NCBI GenBank assembly: GCA_937981555.1
Contig: CALJOK010000012.1
Location: 1-64,000 of the forward strand
Direction of reading: 5' to 3'
Length of the DNA: 64,000 nucleotides
Source of the DNA: an uncultured Saprospiraceae bacterium
GTDB lineage: Bacteria; Bacteroidota; Bacteroidia; Chitinophagales; Saprospiraceae
Numbering within the stretch: the stretch's first letter is position 1; every line of letters begins with the position of its first letter. Made by a program: the position numbers and the translations under genes. Shown piece by piece: positions 44,893 through 52,866 of this stretch. The notes below the pieces were generated by a model. That model saw only the letters and a program-made list of their open reading frames with translations. It ran no database searches and was not told where the DNA came from.

Positions 44893-45453
44893 ATGAAAAA
44901 ATTAATGATTTTAGCATTCGTATTTTCAATTAGCATTTTTAATATTCAAGCGCAATGCAACAGTTCAAAATCTAAAGCGGTCAAAACTTCTTATGCTGAA
45001 AATGGAAATCCAGATGTCGTTGATATCGCTATCGGATCAAAAGCACACACCACTTTAGTTGCCGCAGTTAAAGCTGCAGGTTTAGTAGAGACACTTAAAG
45101 GTGATGGACCATTTACTATTTTTGCTCCAACGAATGCTGCATTCGATAAACTTCCTGATGGAACGGTCAATACTTTATTGAGACCTGAGAACAAAGATCA
45201 ATTGGTCAAGATTCTAACCTACCATGTTATTGCTGGAAAATTTACAGCTAAAGATGTGGTTAAAGCTATCCAAGATGGAGGAGGAAAAGTAACTTTAAAA
45301 ACAGTAAGTGGCAATAAGATTACAGTTACTATGAAAGGTGAAAACGTAGTACTAAAAGATGAGAATGGAAATTATAGTACAATTACTACAACTGATTTGG
45401 AAGGAAGTAATGGAGTGATTCACGTAATCGATTCTGTTGTTTTACCAAAATAA
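44893..45453 (+). CDS. fasciclin (FAS1) domain protein
   Basis: This 186-aa secreted protein has a signal peptide ending FNIQAQ and one FAS1 domain with the classic DGPFTIFAPTNAAFDKLPDG and LTYHVIAGKF boxes, ending NGVIHVIDSVVLPK. FAS1 proteins mediate adhesion. Its position divergent from an ECF sigma/anti-sigma pair makes it a likely member of that regulon. Confidence 0.93.
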   Translation: MKKLMILAFVFSISIFNIQAQCNSSKSKAVKTSYAENGNPDVVDIAIGSKAHTTLVAAVKAAGLVETLKGDGPFTIFAPTNAAFDKLPDGTVNTLLRPENKDQLVKILTYHVIAGKFTAKDVVKAIQDGGGKVTLKTVSGNKITVTMKGENVVLKDENGNYSTITTTDLEGSNGVIHVIDSVVLPK

Positions 45454-45467
45454 GTTTTCTTTAAATC

Positions 45468-45507
45468 ATGAACGGTTAATAGCTCTAAGAGATATTAACC
45501 GTTCACC
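45468..45507. terminator. hairpin between convergent genes
   Basis: ATGAACGGTTAATA pairs with TATTAACCGTTCA. The AACGGTTAA arm is shared with the hairpin at 12022, suggesting a small palindromic repeat family. Confidence 0.7.
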
Positions 45508-45520
45508 ATCAAGCATTATC

Positions 45521-46066
45521 TCAATCAACAGTTCTCCCCTTCGCTACTCGCTTTTGCACTTTAGTATCTCGAATTCTTTTTAGATCAACCATTAAAGTTG
45601 CGTACTGGCTTTCGGAACTAGTGCGATAAGTTTTGCCATCATAAGTTACTTTTCCAAAACTACGATTCCAATCTTTGGCAAACAATCGATACTGCCCACT
45701 TCTTCTTTTTGCCGCTCCAAAAATCAAATATCCATCGTCATTATCCGCTTCAAAACTAATCGCAAATTTATCTTCCTTTGGCCTAAACATCAAAACACCT
45801 GGAGTTCCTTTTTTGATGACTACTTCATCTATTTTTCGCCCATTTCTAATTTTTATTTCTCCCGAAACAATTTCAGATTCTCCTCTCCTCAGTTCTCTAA
45901 ATAAAACAATATCCTCAGAAGTATAAAATTGAATTCGCTTCAATTCATCATCTGACCAATTATTTTCATCATACAGTTTCTGGGTAAAAGGCGTCAATTT
46001 GGGACCACAAGAACTTAGGAAAAAAACGCCTAAGATCGAAAGTAAAACAAGATTTGTAAATTTCAT
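45521..46066 (-). CDS. hypothetical lipoprotein
   Basis: This 181-aa protein has a lipobox FFLSSC (residue ~20) and a mature beta-rich domain: YTSEDIVLFRELRRGESEI, IRNGRKIDEVVIKKGTPGVL, and a C-terminal YDGKTYRTSSESQYATLMVDL. The family is not recognised, though similar lipoproteins are common in Bacteroidota. Confidence 0.7.
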   Translation of the reverse strand: MKFTNLVLLSILGVFFLSSCGPKLTPFTQKLYDENNWSDDELKRIQFYTSEDIVLFRELRRGESEIVSGEIKIRNGRKIDEVVIKKGTPGVLMFRPKEDKFAISFEADNDDGYLIFGAAKRRSGQYRLFAKDWNRSFGKVTYDGKTYRTSSESQYATLMVDLKRIRDTKVQKRVAKGRTVD

Positions 46067-46354
46067 GTCGTAAAGATTTTAGTATTTTAAATCACTCAAA
46101 AAATAAATCTCATTTAAAATTTTATTCTTAGAGTGTAATTTGAATGGTTTTCCAAACACATAATTTTAGTCGAAATATATACAATAATCTAGCCTAACAC
46201 CAGTATTTACAAGGTCTTTAACCTCCTGTTAACTCATTTTAACGTCACAAAAACAAAACTCAAAATCTACTTCCACCTCTTCTAGCCTTTAAGTTTATAC
46301 CTAAGAAGCAATTAGAGATACCAAATTATCTAACTTTTAAAACCAGTAAGAATC

Positions 46355-47062
46355 ATGGCAACAATTAAAACTAAGCCAGCCAAAAATGGCCTGCCGATTT
46401 TCGTTCTTACAACACTTTTTATTTTTACAACATTTTTCGCAAAAGCAGATGTTGAGTATTCGACACCTCTTCACGGCAAAGAGTTCAAAATGGGAAACCG
46501 GATTGAATGGAAAACTGCCTATGAGATGGATACCAAAATGTTTATTGTTGAAAAATCCGACGATGGAATCAACTTCTATATGGAACGAGAAATCCAAGCC
46601 GCCGGAATTTCCGACAAAGAAAAAGGTTACCGATTCATGGATGTTGGCAACAACAATGAAACCACATTTTACCGACTCAGGTTGGTAGATGAAGATGAAA
46701 CGGAAAGCTATTCTGCCATCGCAATGGTGAAGAAAACGCAAAGTAACAATTTCCAAATTGTTAGGATGTCGAACACTTCTGCGATTAAAACATTTGAAGT
46801 AACGTTGGATGCTTTGTCTGAAAAAGAATTGACTTTTTCTTTAGAAAAATTCAATGGCGAAAAAGTATTTTCCTCAACGAAACCACTTATTAATGGATTG
46901 AATGAAATTGAAATCAATCTTGAAGATGAGTTACCTGGAAAGTACAGACTCGTTTTTGTTGTAGAAGGAGAAGAGGAAGAAATCATTCTCAGAAAAGTCG
47001 ATGGTGAAGAGACTCAGAAAGAGAACGTGGCAGTCAAAAAGAAAGGGAATAAAAAAGGTTAA
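46355..47062 (+). CDS. secreted hypothetical protein with fibronectin-like domain
   Basis: This 235-aa protein has a signal peptide (residues 12-31, FVLTTLFIFTTFFAKA) and a domain with NRIEWKTAYEMDTKMFIVEK, SDDGINF and YRLRLVDEDETESYS. That pattern is typical of the module preceding T9SS sorting tails in Bacteroidota. The C-terminal ~80 residues resemble a sorting-like beta domain but end in an unusual Lys-rich stretch (KKKGNKKG). Cell-surface location is likely, function unknown. Confidence 0.65.
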   Translation: MATIKTKPAKNGLPIFVLTTLFIFTTFFAKADVEYSTPLHGKEFKMGNRIEWKTAYEMDTKMFIVEKSDDGINFYMEREIQAAGISDKEKGYRFMDVGNNNETTFYRLRLVDEDETESYSAIAMVKKTQSNNFQIVRMSNTSAIKTFEVTLDALSEKELTFSLEKFNGEKVFSSTKPLINGLNEIEINLEDELPGKYRLVFVVEGEEEEIILRKVDGEETQKENVAVKKKGNKKG

Positions 47063-47096
47063 TCCTTATATTTATTTCAATTCCAATCACCGATTT

Positions 47097-47124
47097 GTAG
47101 AGACAAGGCATGCCTTGTCTCTAC
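47097..47124. repeat. 28-bp perfect palindrome (GTAGAGA family)
   Basis: GTAGAGACAAGGCA and TGCCTTGTCTCTAC form a perfect self-complementary site 34 bp after the stop of the gene at 46355. A degenerate copy is at 24194. It can form a terminator-like hairpin or be a dispersed repeat. Confidence 0.75.
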
Positions 47125-47151
47125 TTATTTTAGGGCACCCCTAAATTAAGT

Positions 47152-47991
47152 TTACAACTGAAAATGAATGTGATCGTCATGCCGAACTGCATGGCATCCA
47201 TGAAATTTGATCTTTTTATATTTCCCCAAAGTCAACCTTTTTTGCAAATGAGGTTCAATGAAAACTTTCTTAACCGATTTGTTCTCCATTATTTTTTGTA
47301 ATAAAAATCGATTCGCAGATTGATCGAATTCCATTCCTTTTTTCACTTTTGCAAAAGTGATTTTTTTCAAAAAACTATATTGCCAATTGCCTTTTTTCTC
47401 ACAATCCTTTGGTTGGTTCGTTTCTCCTTTTCGAGGTTCTTCACAAACGCCATAACCTGTGATTGAAAATGTCTTATCATGAAATTTATCCGTCTTCTTA
47501 TTTTTATATAAAAAAGCAATATCTAATTTTTCGCCATCATTATGACTCAGATGTGGCAGCAAAGGAAAACCATCAAAAAAAGGAAAATTCGCATCCAAGT
47601 AAATGAGTTCCACATTCGGATATTTTTTTTGCACATCTTTCGCCGTTTTAAAAAACGCATCTTGTAACAATGGTTTTACATAATTCCGATTCATCAAACT
47701 CATTAATAAACTTCCACTTTTTATCGGAGTTTCTTCTGTCGAAAAAAAAGGAAGTGGCACTCGTCCATTCTTTTTTGCAAAAGGCGGAATGATAAAAAGA
47801 CAAATCAAAATATAGATCAAACTAAATCCAATACTTCGCATAACAATACTTTTCCAAAAACTATATTTCTCACTTTTCACAAAAAGAGAAAACGGTAAAT
47901 AGAGCAAGTAAATCACTCCACCAACTTGAGTCAGCACCGTCAAAATGGAAAAAATAAAAAATGTCCGAATTGCTTTTAAAATAAATTTCAT
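47152..47991 (-). CDS. membrane protein with LAS-type metallopeptidase-like C-terminus
   Basis: This 279-aa protein starts at 47991 (MKFILKAIRTFFIF). Two or three membrane segments fill residues 10-70. The periplasmic remainder has HNDGEKLDIAF (His150, Asp157; spacing H-x6-D) and a C-terminal HDDHIHF (His271, His274, His276). This matches the zinc-ligand layout of LAS peptidases (VanX, DacB-like, MepA), in which SxHxxGxAxD is followed by a final H-x-H. If right, it cuts peptidoglycan peptides. The family is not recognised directly, so this is an inference from motif spacing. Confidence 0.55.
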   Translation of the reverse strand: MKFILKAIRTFFIFSILTVLTQVGGVIYLLYLPFSLFVKSEKYSFWKSIVMRSIGFSLIYILICLFIIPPFAKKNGRVPLPFFSTEETPIKSGSLLMSLMNRNYVKPLLQDAFFKTAKDVQKKYPNVELIYLDANFPFFDGFPLLPHLSHNDGEKLDIAFLYKNKKTDKFHDKTFSITGYGVCEEPRKGETNQPKDCEKKGNWQYSFLKKITFAKVKKGMEFDQSANRFLLQKIMENKSVKKVFIEPHLQKRLTLGKYKKIKFHGCHAVRHDDHIHFQL

Positions 47992-48090
47992 AAGTTTAAA
48001 ACCGATTGGCTCTGTAATTTTGTATAAACATTTAGAGGATTTAAAAGTTTTAAGATAGAAATAAATTTTAAACAAGTTAAAAACATTCGA

Positions 48091-48807
48091 ATGCGACTCA
48101 TCATTATTTTACTTTGCACATTTAGTTTTTTCAATTGCACCAAAGACCATAATTCAATTCCTTCTACCAATCCACCTGTGATTAACGAGCCTCCTGTCGT
48201 TATTGAAGAAGGGACCAAATATTTGGCTCTTGGAGATTCTTACACCATTGGTCAAAGTGTCGCAGTCGCAGATCGCTACCCTATTCAATTAGAAACTCAA
48301 CTAATCAATGACTCCATTATTATTGACACAACCATCATTATTGCCAAAACTGGTTGGACTACTTCTAACTTAAAAAATGCCATTGCCGCTGCAAATTTAA
48401 CCGACACTTTTGAGCTTGTTTCGCTACTCATCGGAGTCAATAATCAATATCAAGGAAAACCAATTGAGGAGTATGAAATTGAATTTGCAGAACTGTTGCA
48501 AACTGCGATTAATTTTGCTGGAGGCAAAAAAGAAAATGTTTTTGTCGTCTCGATTCCTGATTATGCTTACACCCCTTTTGGAAATGGTGATGCTACGATT
48601 AGTCAAGAGATAGATGATTTTAACTTAATTAATAAAACAATTACGGATAGTGTTGGCGTCAGTTATTTTGACATCACGCCTATTTCGAGAGAAGGTTTGG
48701 ACAAACCAGAATTGGTCGCTTCTGATAATCTGCATCCTTCAGGCGAGCAATATTCAAGGTGGGTGGATTTGTTTTATGATGAGGTAAAATTAAAAATGGA
48801 AGATTAA
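48091..48807 (+). CDS. SGNH/GDSL hydrolase lipoprotein
   Basis: This 238-aa protein has a lipobox FFNC (Cys16), catalytic Ser50 in LALGDSYTIG, the Gly/Asn oxyanion blocks (LIGVNNQYQG), and Asp212/His215 in SDNLHPSGEQYSRW. These are the four blocks of SGNH esterases. Substrate could be an acyl ester on surface sugars or lipids. It lies 43 bp before the next gene's ATG and is divergent from the membrane protein at 47991. Confidence 0.9.
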   Translation: MRLIIILLCTFSFFNCTKDHNSIPSTNPPVINEPPVVIEEGTKYLALGDSYTIGQSVAVADRYPIQLETQLINDSIIIDTTIIIAKTGWTTSNLKNAIAAANLTDTFELVSLLIGVNNQYQGKPIEEYEIEFAELLQTAINFAGGKKENVFVVSIPDYAYTPFGNGDATISQEIDDFNLINKTITDSVGVSYFDITPISREGLDKPELVASDNLHPSGEQYSRWVDLFYDEVKLKMED

Positions 48808-48814
48808 TTTTCCC

Positions 48815-48822
48815 TATTTTTG
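48815..48822 (+). promoter_or_regulatory. -7 promoter element
   Basis: TATTTTTG fits TAnnTTTG and precedes the ATG at 48850 by 27 bp. It lies just after the SGNH gene's stop. Confidence 0.5.
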
Positions 48823-48849
48823 TGGCTATATTCACCTAATTTATTTTCT

Positions 48850-50718
48850 ATGAAAATCCATTTTATTGCCTTTTTGATTTTCCTTTTTCCATTCCATTTT
48901 TATGCGCAAAAGGATTTTAATCCAAAAGATTTCCCTTCTCTTAAAGCTGTCCAAAAACATTTTTACAAAAATTATAATGCCCCCGAAGAAGGAGAATTAC
49001 TTTATTTTGAAAAACGACCTGAAGGATATTTCGTAGCTATGTCTTCTGTATATTCTTATGAAGTTAGAGAAAAAAGAGAAATGCTTTGGTCCTATCAAAC
49101 AAAATCTTTTCAAAAATTAGAACAATATTTATCAGGTCCTGCTGATCTCAATAATTTAAAGAAAGTTCGTCGTCCGACATCCAACGTCCACGAATTCAAT
49201 TTTTGTGCCTTTGCAGGATACTCAGGTTGGCAGTTAGATGTGATTGATTTTTTTGGAGAAAAAGAAAACCTTTCTGATACACTTTTGTATGGTTTGGCAA
49301 GAGCTTACACGACTCACGCTACTAATTTAATTAGTAACCGAGGCGGAAATATAGACAAAGAAAAACAGTTCAACCTTCCCAAAGGAAATAACTCACTCAC
49401 TTCCAAGCAACTAAAAATCTATAGAAAATATTTTCATTTAGGTCATGCCGCTTTCAAAAAATTGTCCGAACAAAATCCTGATTTTGAAACCGTTGTTGGA
49501 AAAGTTTATATCAAATATTGTAATGAAGTGATGAATACTTTTTTACAATTACTCTATTTTCAAAATGAAGAAGAAGCTAGAAAAGAATTAAAAGCAAACT
49601 TGTACAACGATTTTTACATCAATGTTGCCAAAAATTATTTGAACTCTTGCCCTCCCAATGCAATTCTTTTCACTTATGGAGATAGCGATACTTATCCACT
49701 TTTATATGTGCAAGCTCAGTTTGGTTTTCGAACTGATGTGATGGTTGCGAACACTAGTTTACTACAACTAGATCGATATATAGATCATCTTCGAAAAGGC
49801 GTTTTTAATGCGCCACCCTATTCATTGCCTTTTGAATCATCATTTTACGAAGGTGATAAGAATACACATATCTACACGAATCTACCTCAAGAGAAAAAAG
49901 AAAATACATCATTGAATGAAGCCATTCATTTCATTCAAGACGAAGCAAATCAATATGGAACGGAGCAAAATAAAGTAACATCTCTTCCTTCCAATAATTT
50001 GTTTTTGGAAATAGATAAAGATGCAATTCTGAAGAAAAATATAGTTCCTCCAACTCAATACAAAAACATTGTTGATAAAATGGAATGGAAAATTTCCCAG
50101 GGTTATATTTTTAGAAATGACTTTATTTTTTTAGGTCTGATTGCTGAAAATAATTGGCAAAGACCAATTTGTATTGGAGCAACTTGTCGTAAATCTACAT
50201 TCTTGGGAATGCAAGACTACTTTCATTTGGAAGGATTAGCTTATCGTTTGTATCCTATCAAACAAGATCAAGAATCTAATTACTTAATCGGTGGAATAAA
50301 TGTGGAAGAGAGTTTTAAAAAAGTCACTAAAGATTTTATTTGGGATGGAATTGATAAAATAGAATTAGGTGAGAAACCATATTTTTATTCCTATTTAGTT
50401 TTATTCTCTCAGCTATCTAACCAATTAATTATTCAAGAAAAAAATAAAAAGGCAGAACAAGTTTTAGATCTTTTCATCAAAAACTTCCCAAACGAAGTGT
50501 ATGAATATGATGGTCAATTGGTAATATTTTCAGACCAATATTTTCAATTAGGGAAAAATGAAAAAGCTGAAAAAATTAGTTTACAGATCGTCGATAATTT
50601 TTCAAAAATCAATTATCCAACCCAATGGAATCTCAACGCTTTTCATCAATTAAAAAAACAAGCACAAAAATATCAAAGTCAAAATTTGATTCAAGCCTTA
50701 GAAAAAATTGGTTGGTGA
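48850..50718 (+). CDS. secreted protein related to DUF2723-type C-terminal domains
   Basis: This 622-aa protein has a signal peptide MKIHFIAFLIFLFPFHFYAQ. The start at 48850 is chosen for it. The central block LNSCPPNAILFTYGDSDTYPLLYVQAQFGFR and VMVANTSLLQLDRYIDHLRKG resembles the soluble tail of DUF2723 (mannosyltransferase-like) proteins. Here there are no transmembrane spans, so it is that tail domain alone, preceded by a ~250-residue helical region. TPR-like helices end it (LDLFIKNFPNEVYEYDGQL). Function unknown. Confidence 0.65.
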   Translation: MKIHFIAFLIFLFPFHFYAQKDFNPKDFPSLKAVQKHFYKNYNAPEEGELLYFEKRPEGYFVAMSSVYSYEVREKREMLWSYQTKSFQKLEQYLSGPADLNNLKKVRRPTSNVHEFNFCAFAGYSGWQLDVIDFFGEKENLSDTLLYGLARAYTTHATNLISNRGGNIDKEKQFNLPKGNNSLTSKQLKIYRKYFHLGHAAFKKLSEQNPDFETVVGKVYIKYCNEVMNTFLQLLYFQNEEEARKELKANLYNDFYINVAKNYLNSCPPNAILFTYGDSDTYPLLYVQAQFGFRTDVMVANTSLLQLDRYIDHLRKGVFNAPPYSLPFESSFYEGDKNTHIYTNLPQEKKENTSLNEAIHFIQDEANQYGTEQNKVTSLPSNNLFLEIDKDAILKKNIVPPTQYKNIVDKMEWKISQGYIFRNDFIFLGLIAENNWQRPICIGATCRKSTFLGMQDYFHLEGLAYRLYPIKQDQESNYLIGGINVEESFKKVTKDFIWDGIDKIELGEKPYFYSYLVLFSQLSNQLIIQEKNKKAEQVLDLFIKNFPNEVYEYDGQLVIFSDQYFQLGKNEKAEKISLQIVDNFSKINYPTQWNLNAFHQLKKQAQKYQSQNLIQALEKIGW

Positions 50719-50777
50719 ATATTTTCTCCACGCACTTCTTTATCTTCGCAAAAATTTAATCAAATAAAATTAAAGAA

Positions 50778-51554
50778 ATGGAAAGTATTCTCTTCTCGAA
50801 AGAAAATGGCGTAGCCACTATCACCCTTAATCGCCCTGACAAATTTAATAGTGTCAATAAAGAAATTGCGATGGGTTTGCAGCAATTTTTAAAAGAAAGT
50901 GCAGCAGATGCAGAAGTTCGTTGCATTGTCATCACCGCCAAAGGAAAAGCATTTTGTGCAGGTCAAGATTTGGCAGAAGCGACTGATCCTGATAGTCCTG
51001 ATTTATCGGTTTTTGTCAGCGAACATTATAATCCAATTATTAAAAAAATTAGAGAAATCGAAAAACCTGTTGTTGCTGCCGTAAACGGAATTGCTGCAGG
51101 TGCAGGTGCAAATATTGCATTGGCTTGCGACATCGTTATTGCAACGGAGTCAGCTTATTTTATGCAAGCATTTTCCAAAATTGGTTTGATTCCAGATAGT
51201 GGAGGAACATTTACTTTACCTAGATTAGTCGGAATGGCAAGGGCAACTGCTTTGGCCTTTTTAGGAGAAAAAGTACCTGCACGAGAGGCAGTCGAAATGG
51301 GCATGATTTATAAATATGTCGCAGATGATGATTTTGAAAATGAAGTGCAAAAATTAGCAGAAAAACTAGCTAAGATGCCCACAAGAGGTTTAGCATACAC
51401 AAAATTAGCTTTCAATAAATCTTTAACGAACGACCTCGACACACAACTTGCTGTCGAAGAACATTTGCAAAGTGATGCATCACACACCGCTGACTACCAA
51501 GAAGGTGTTGCTGCTTTTTTGGAAAAAAGAAAACCCATTTTTAAAGGAGAATAA
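50778..51554 (+). CDS. enoyl-CoA hydratase/isomerase (PaaG-like)
   Basis: This 258-aa crotonase-fold enzyme carries the CoA-binding/oxyanion-hole segments AFCAGQDLAEA (residues 58-68) and NGIAAGAGANIALACDI (103-119). Asp140 in IGLIPDSGGTF suits a PaaG-like isomerase or an enoyl-CoA hydratase variant lacking one of the two Glu residues. It is separated by a hairpin from the dehydrogenase at 51647. Together they suggest phenylacetate or fatty-acid degradation. No other paa genes are in the window, so the pathway is an inference. Confidence 0.85.
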   Translation: MESILFSKENGVATITLNRPDKFNSVNKEIAMGLQQFLKESAADAEVRCIVITAKGKAFCAGQDLAEATDPDSPDLSVFVSEHYNPIIKKIREIEKPVVAAVNGIAAGAGANIALACDIVIATESAYFMQAFSKIGLIPDSGGTFTLPRLVGMARATALAFLGEKVPAREAVEMGMIYKYVADDDFENEVQKLAEKLAKMPTRGLAYTKLAFNKSLTNDLDTQLAVEEHLQSDASHTADYQEGVAAFLEKRKPIFKGE

Positions 51555-51563
51555 ATCGTTATT

Positions 51564-51638
51564 AGTTATTCGGTTATTAAGTTATTGTTCCCATTTTGTG
51601 AACTAATTTAATAACCAAATAACTCAATAACCAAATAA
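51564..51638. repeat. inverted repeat between the two CoA enzymes
   Basis: AGTTATTCGGTTATTAAGTTAT pairs with the complement of ATAACTCAATAACCAAATAACT with about two mismatches. The sequence is an ATAAC-type repeat. It can form a long hairpin between the two genes, possibly attenuating or stabilising the transcript. Confidence 0.6.
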
Positions 51639-51646
51639 CTGAAATC

Positions 51647-52822
51647 ATGAAAATAGGAATTTTAGGAAGCGGTTCAATGGGAAGTGGCATCGCTCAAGTA
51701 GCAGCCACCGCAGGACACGAAGTAATTCTTTTTGACAAAAATAAAGAAGCGTTAACTCACGCTAGCGAAAAATTACAAAAGATTCTCAATCGCCTTGTCG
51801 AAAAAGGACGAATTGATGATCCAACTGCTAAAGCAATTTTTGGAAGAATTTACTTAGTCGATAACATGAGTGCCTACGCAGAATGTGGACTTGTCATCGA
51901 AGCGATTGTCGAAAATTTGGAGATCAAAAAATCCGTTTTTCAACAAATGGAATCCATCGTAAATGATGATTGTATTTTAGCCTCGAATACTTCTTCCCTT
52001 TCCATCGCATCGATTGCAGCAGCTTGTGAAAGATCAGAACGAGTCGTCGGGATTCATTTTTTTAATCCTGCTCCTTTGATGAAATTAGTGGAGATCATTC
52101 CTGCGATACAAACTTCCCAAGAGGTTTTAGAAAAATCTCAAAAGCTCATCGACAGTTGGGGAAAATTAACTGTGGTCACCAAAGACACACCAGGGTTTAT
52201 TGTCAATCGAGTTGCTCGACCTTTTTATGCTGAAGCACTTCGTATTCTGGAAGAAGGAGTGGCAGATGTTCCGACGATTGATTGGGCGATGACTGAAATT
52301 GCAGGTTTCAGAATGGGCCCATTTACCCTCATGGATTACATTGGCAATGATGTAAATTACACCGTAACCGAAACTGTTTTTACTGCTTTCTATTTCGATC
52401 CTCGCTACAAACCTGCGTTCACTCAAAAACGATTATCTGAAGCAGGTTACCTCGGTAGAAAATCTGGAAAAGGATTTTATGACTATTCCGAAAATGCACA
52501 AAATGCGGAAGCTACCAAAAATGAAAAGTTAGGCAAAAGCATCGTTGCAAGAATTATCACTATGCTAATTAATGAAGCAGCCGATGCAGTCTTTTGGCAA
52601 ATCGCTTCTAAAAAAGATATTGATTTAGCCATGACCAAAGGGGTGAATTATCCCAAAGGATTACTCCAATGGGCTGATGAAATCGGCATCGCAAAATGCG
52701 TTAAACGAATGGATAAACTATATAAAACTTATGGAGAAGATCGCTATCGTTGCAGTCCGCTGTTGCGAAAAATGGCGAAGAAGGGAACAACCTTTTTTGA
52801 AAAAGAAAAGGAAATGATTTGA
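51647..52822 (+). CDS. 3-hydroxyacyl-CoA dehydrogenase (PaaH/FadB-like)
   Basis: This 391-aa NAD-dependent enzyme has a Rossmann fold (GILGSGSMGSGIAQVAATAG, residues 3-22). The catalytic dyad His lies in VVGIHFFNPAPLMKLVE, and FIVNRVARPFYAEAL follows. A C-terminal domain and a second partial copy (ARIITMLINEAADAV, KGVNYPKGLLQWADEIG) explain the length above 280 aa, as in PaaH types. It oxidises the L-3-hydroxyacyl-CoA made by the hydratase upstream. Confidence 0.93.
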   Translation: MKIGILGSGSMGSGIAQVAATAGHEVILFDKNKEALTHASEKLQKILNRLVEKGRIDDPTAKAIFGRIYLVDNMSAYAECGLVIEAIVENLEIKKSVFQQMESIVNDDCILASNTSSLSIASIAAACERSERVVGIHFFNPAPLMKLVEIIPAIQTSQEVLEKSQKLIDSWGKLTVVTKDTPGFIVNRVARPFYAEALRILEEGVADVPTIDWAMTEIAGFRMGPFTLMDYIGNDVNYTVTETVFTAFYFDPRYKPAFTQKRLSEAGYLGRKSGKGFYDYSENAQNAEATKNEKLGKSIVARIITMLINEAADAVFWQIASKKDIDLAMTKGVNYPKGLLQWADEIGIAKCVKRMDKLYKTYGEDRYRCSPLLRKMAKKGTTFFEKEKEMI

Positions 52823-52866
52823 TTAAGAAATGGTCTTGTTGAAAAAAAAATTAGAACCTCATAAAA

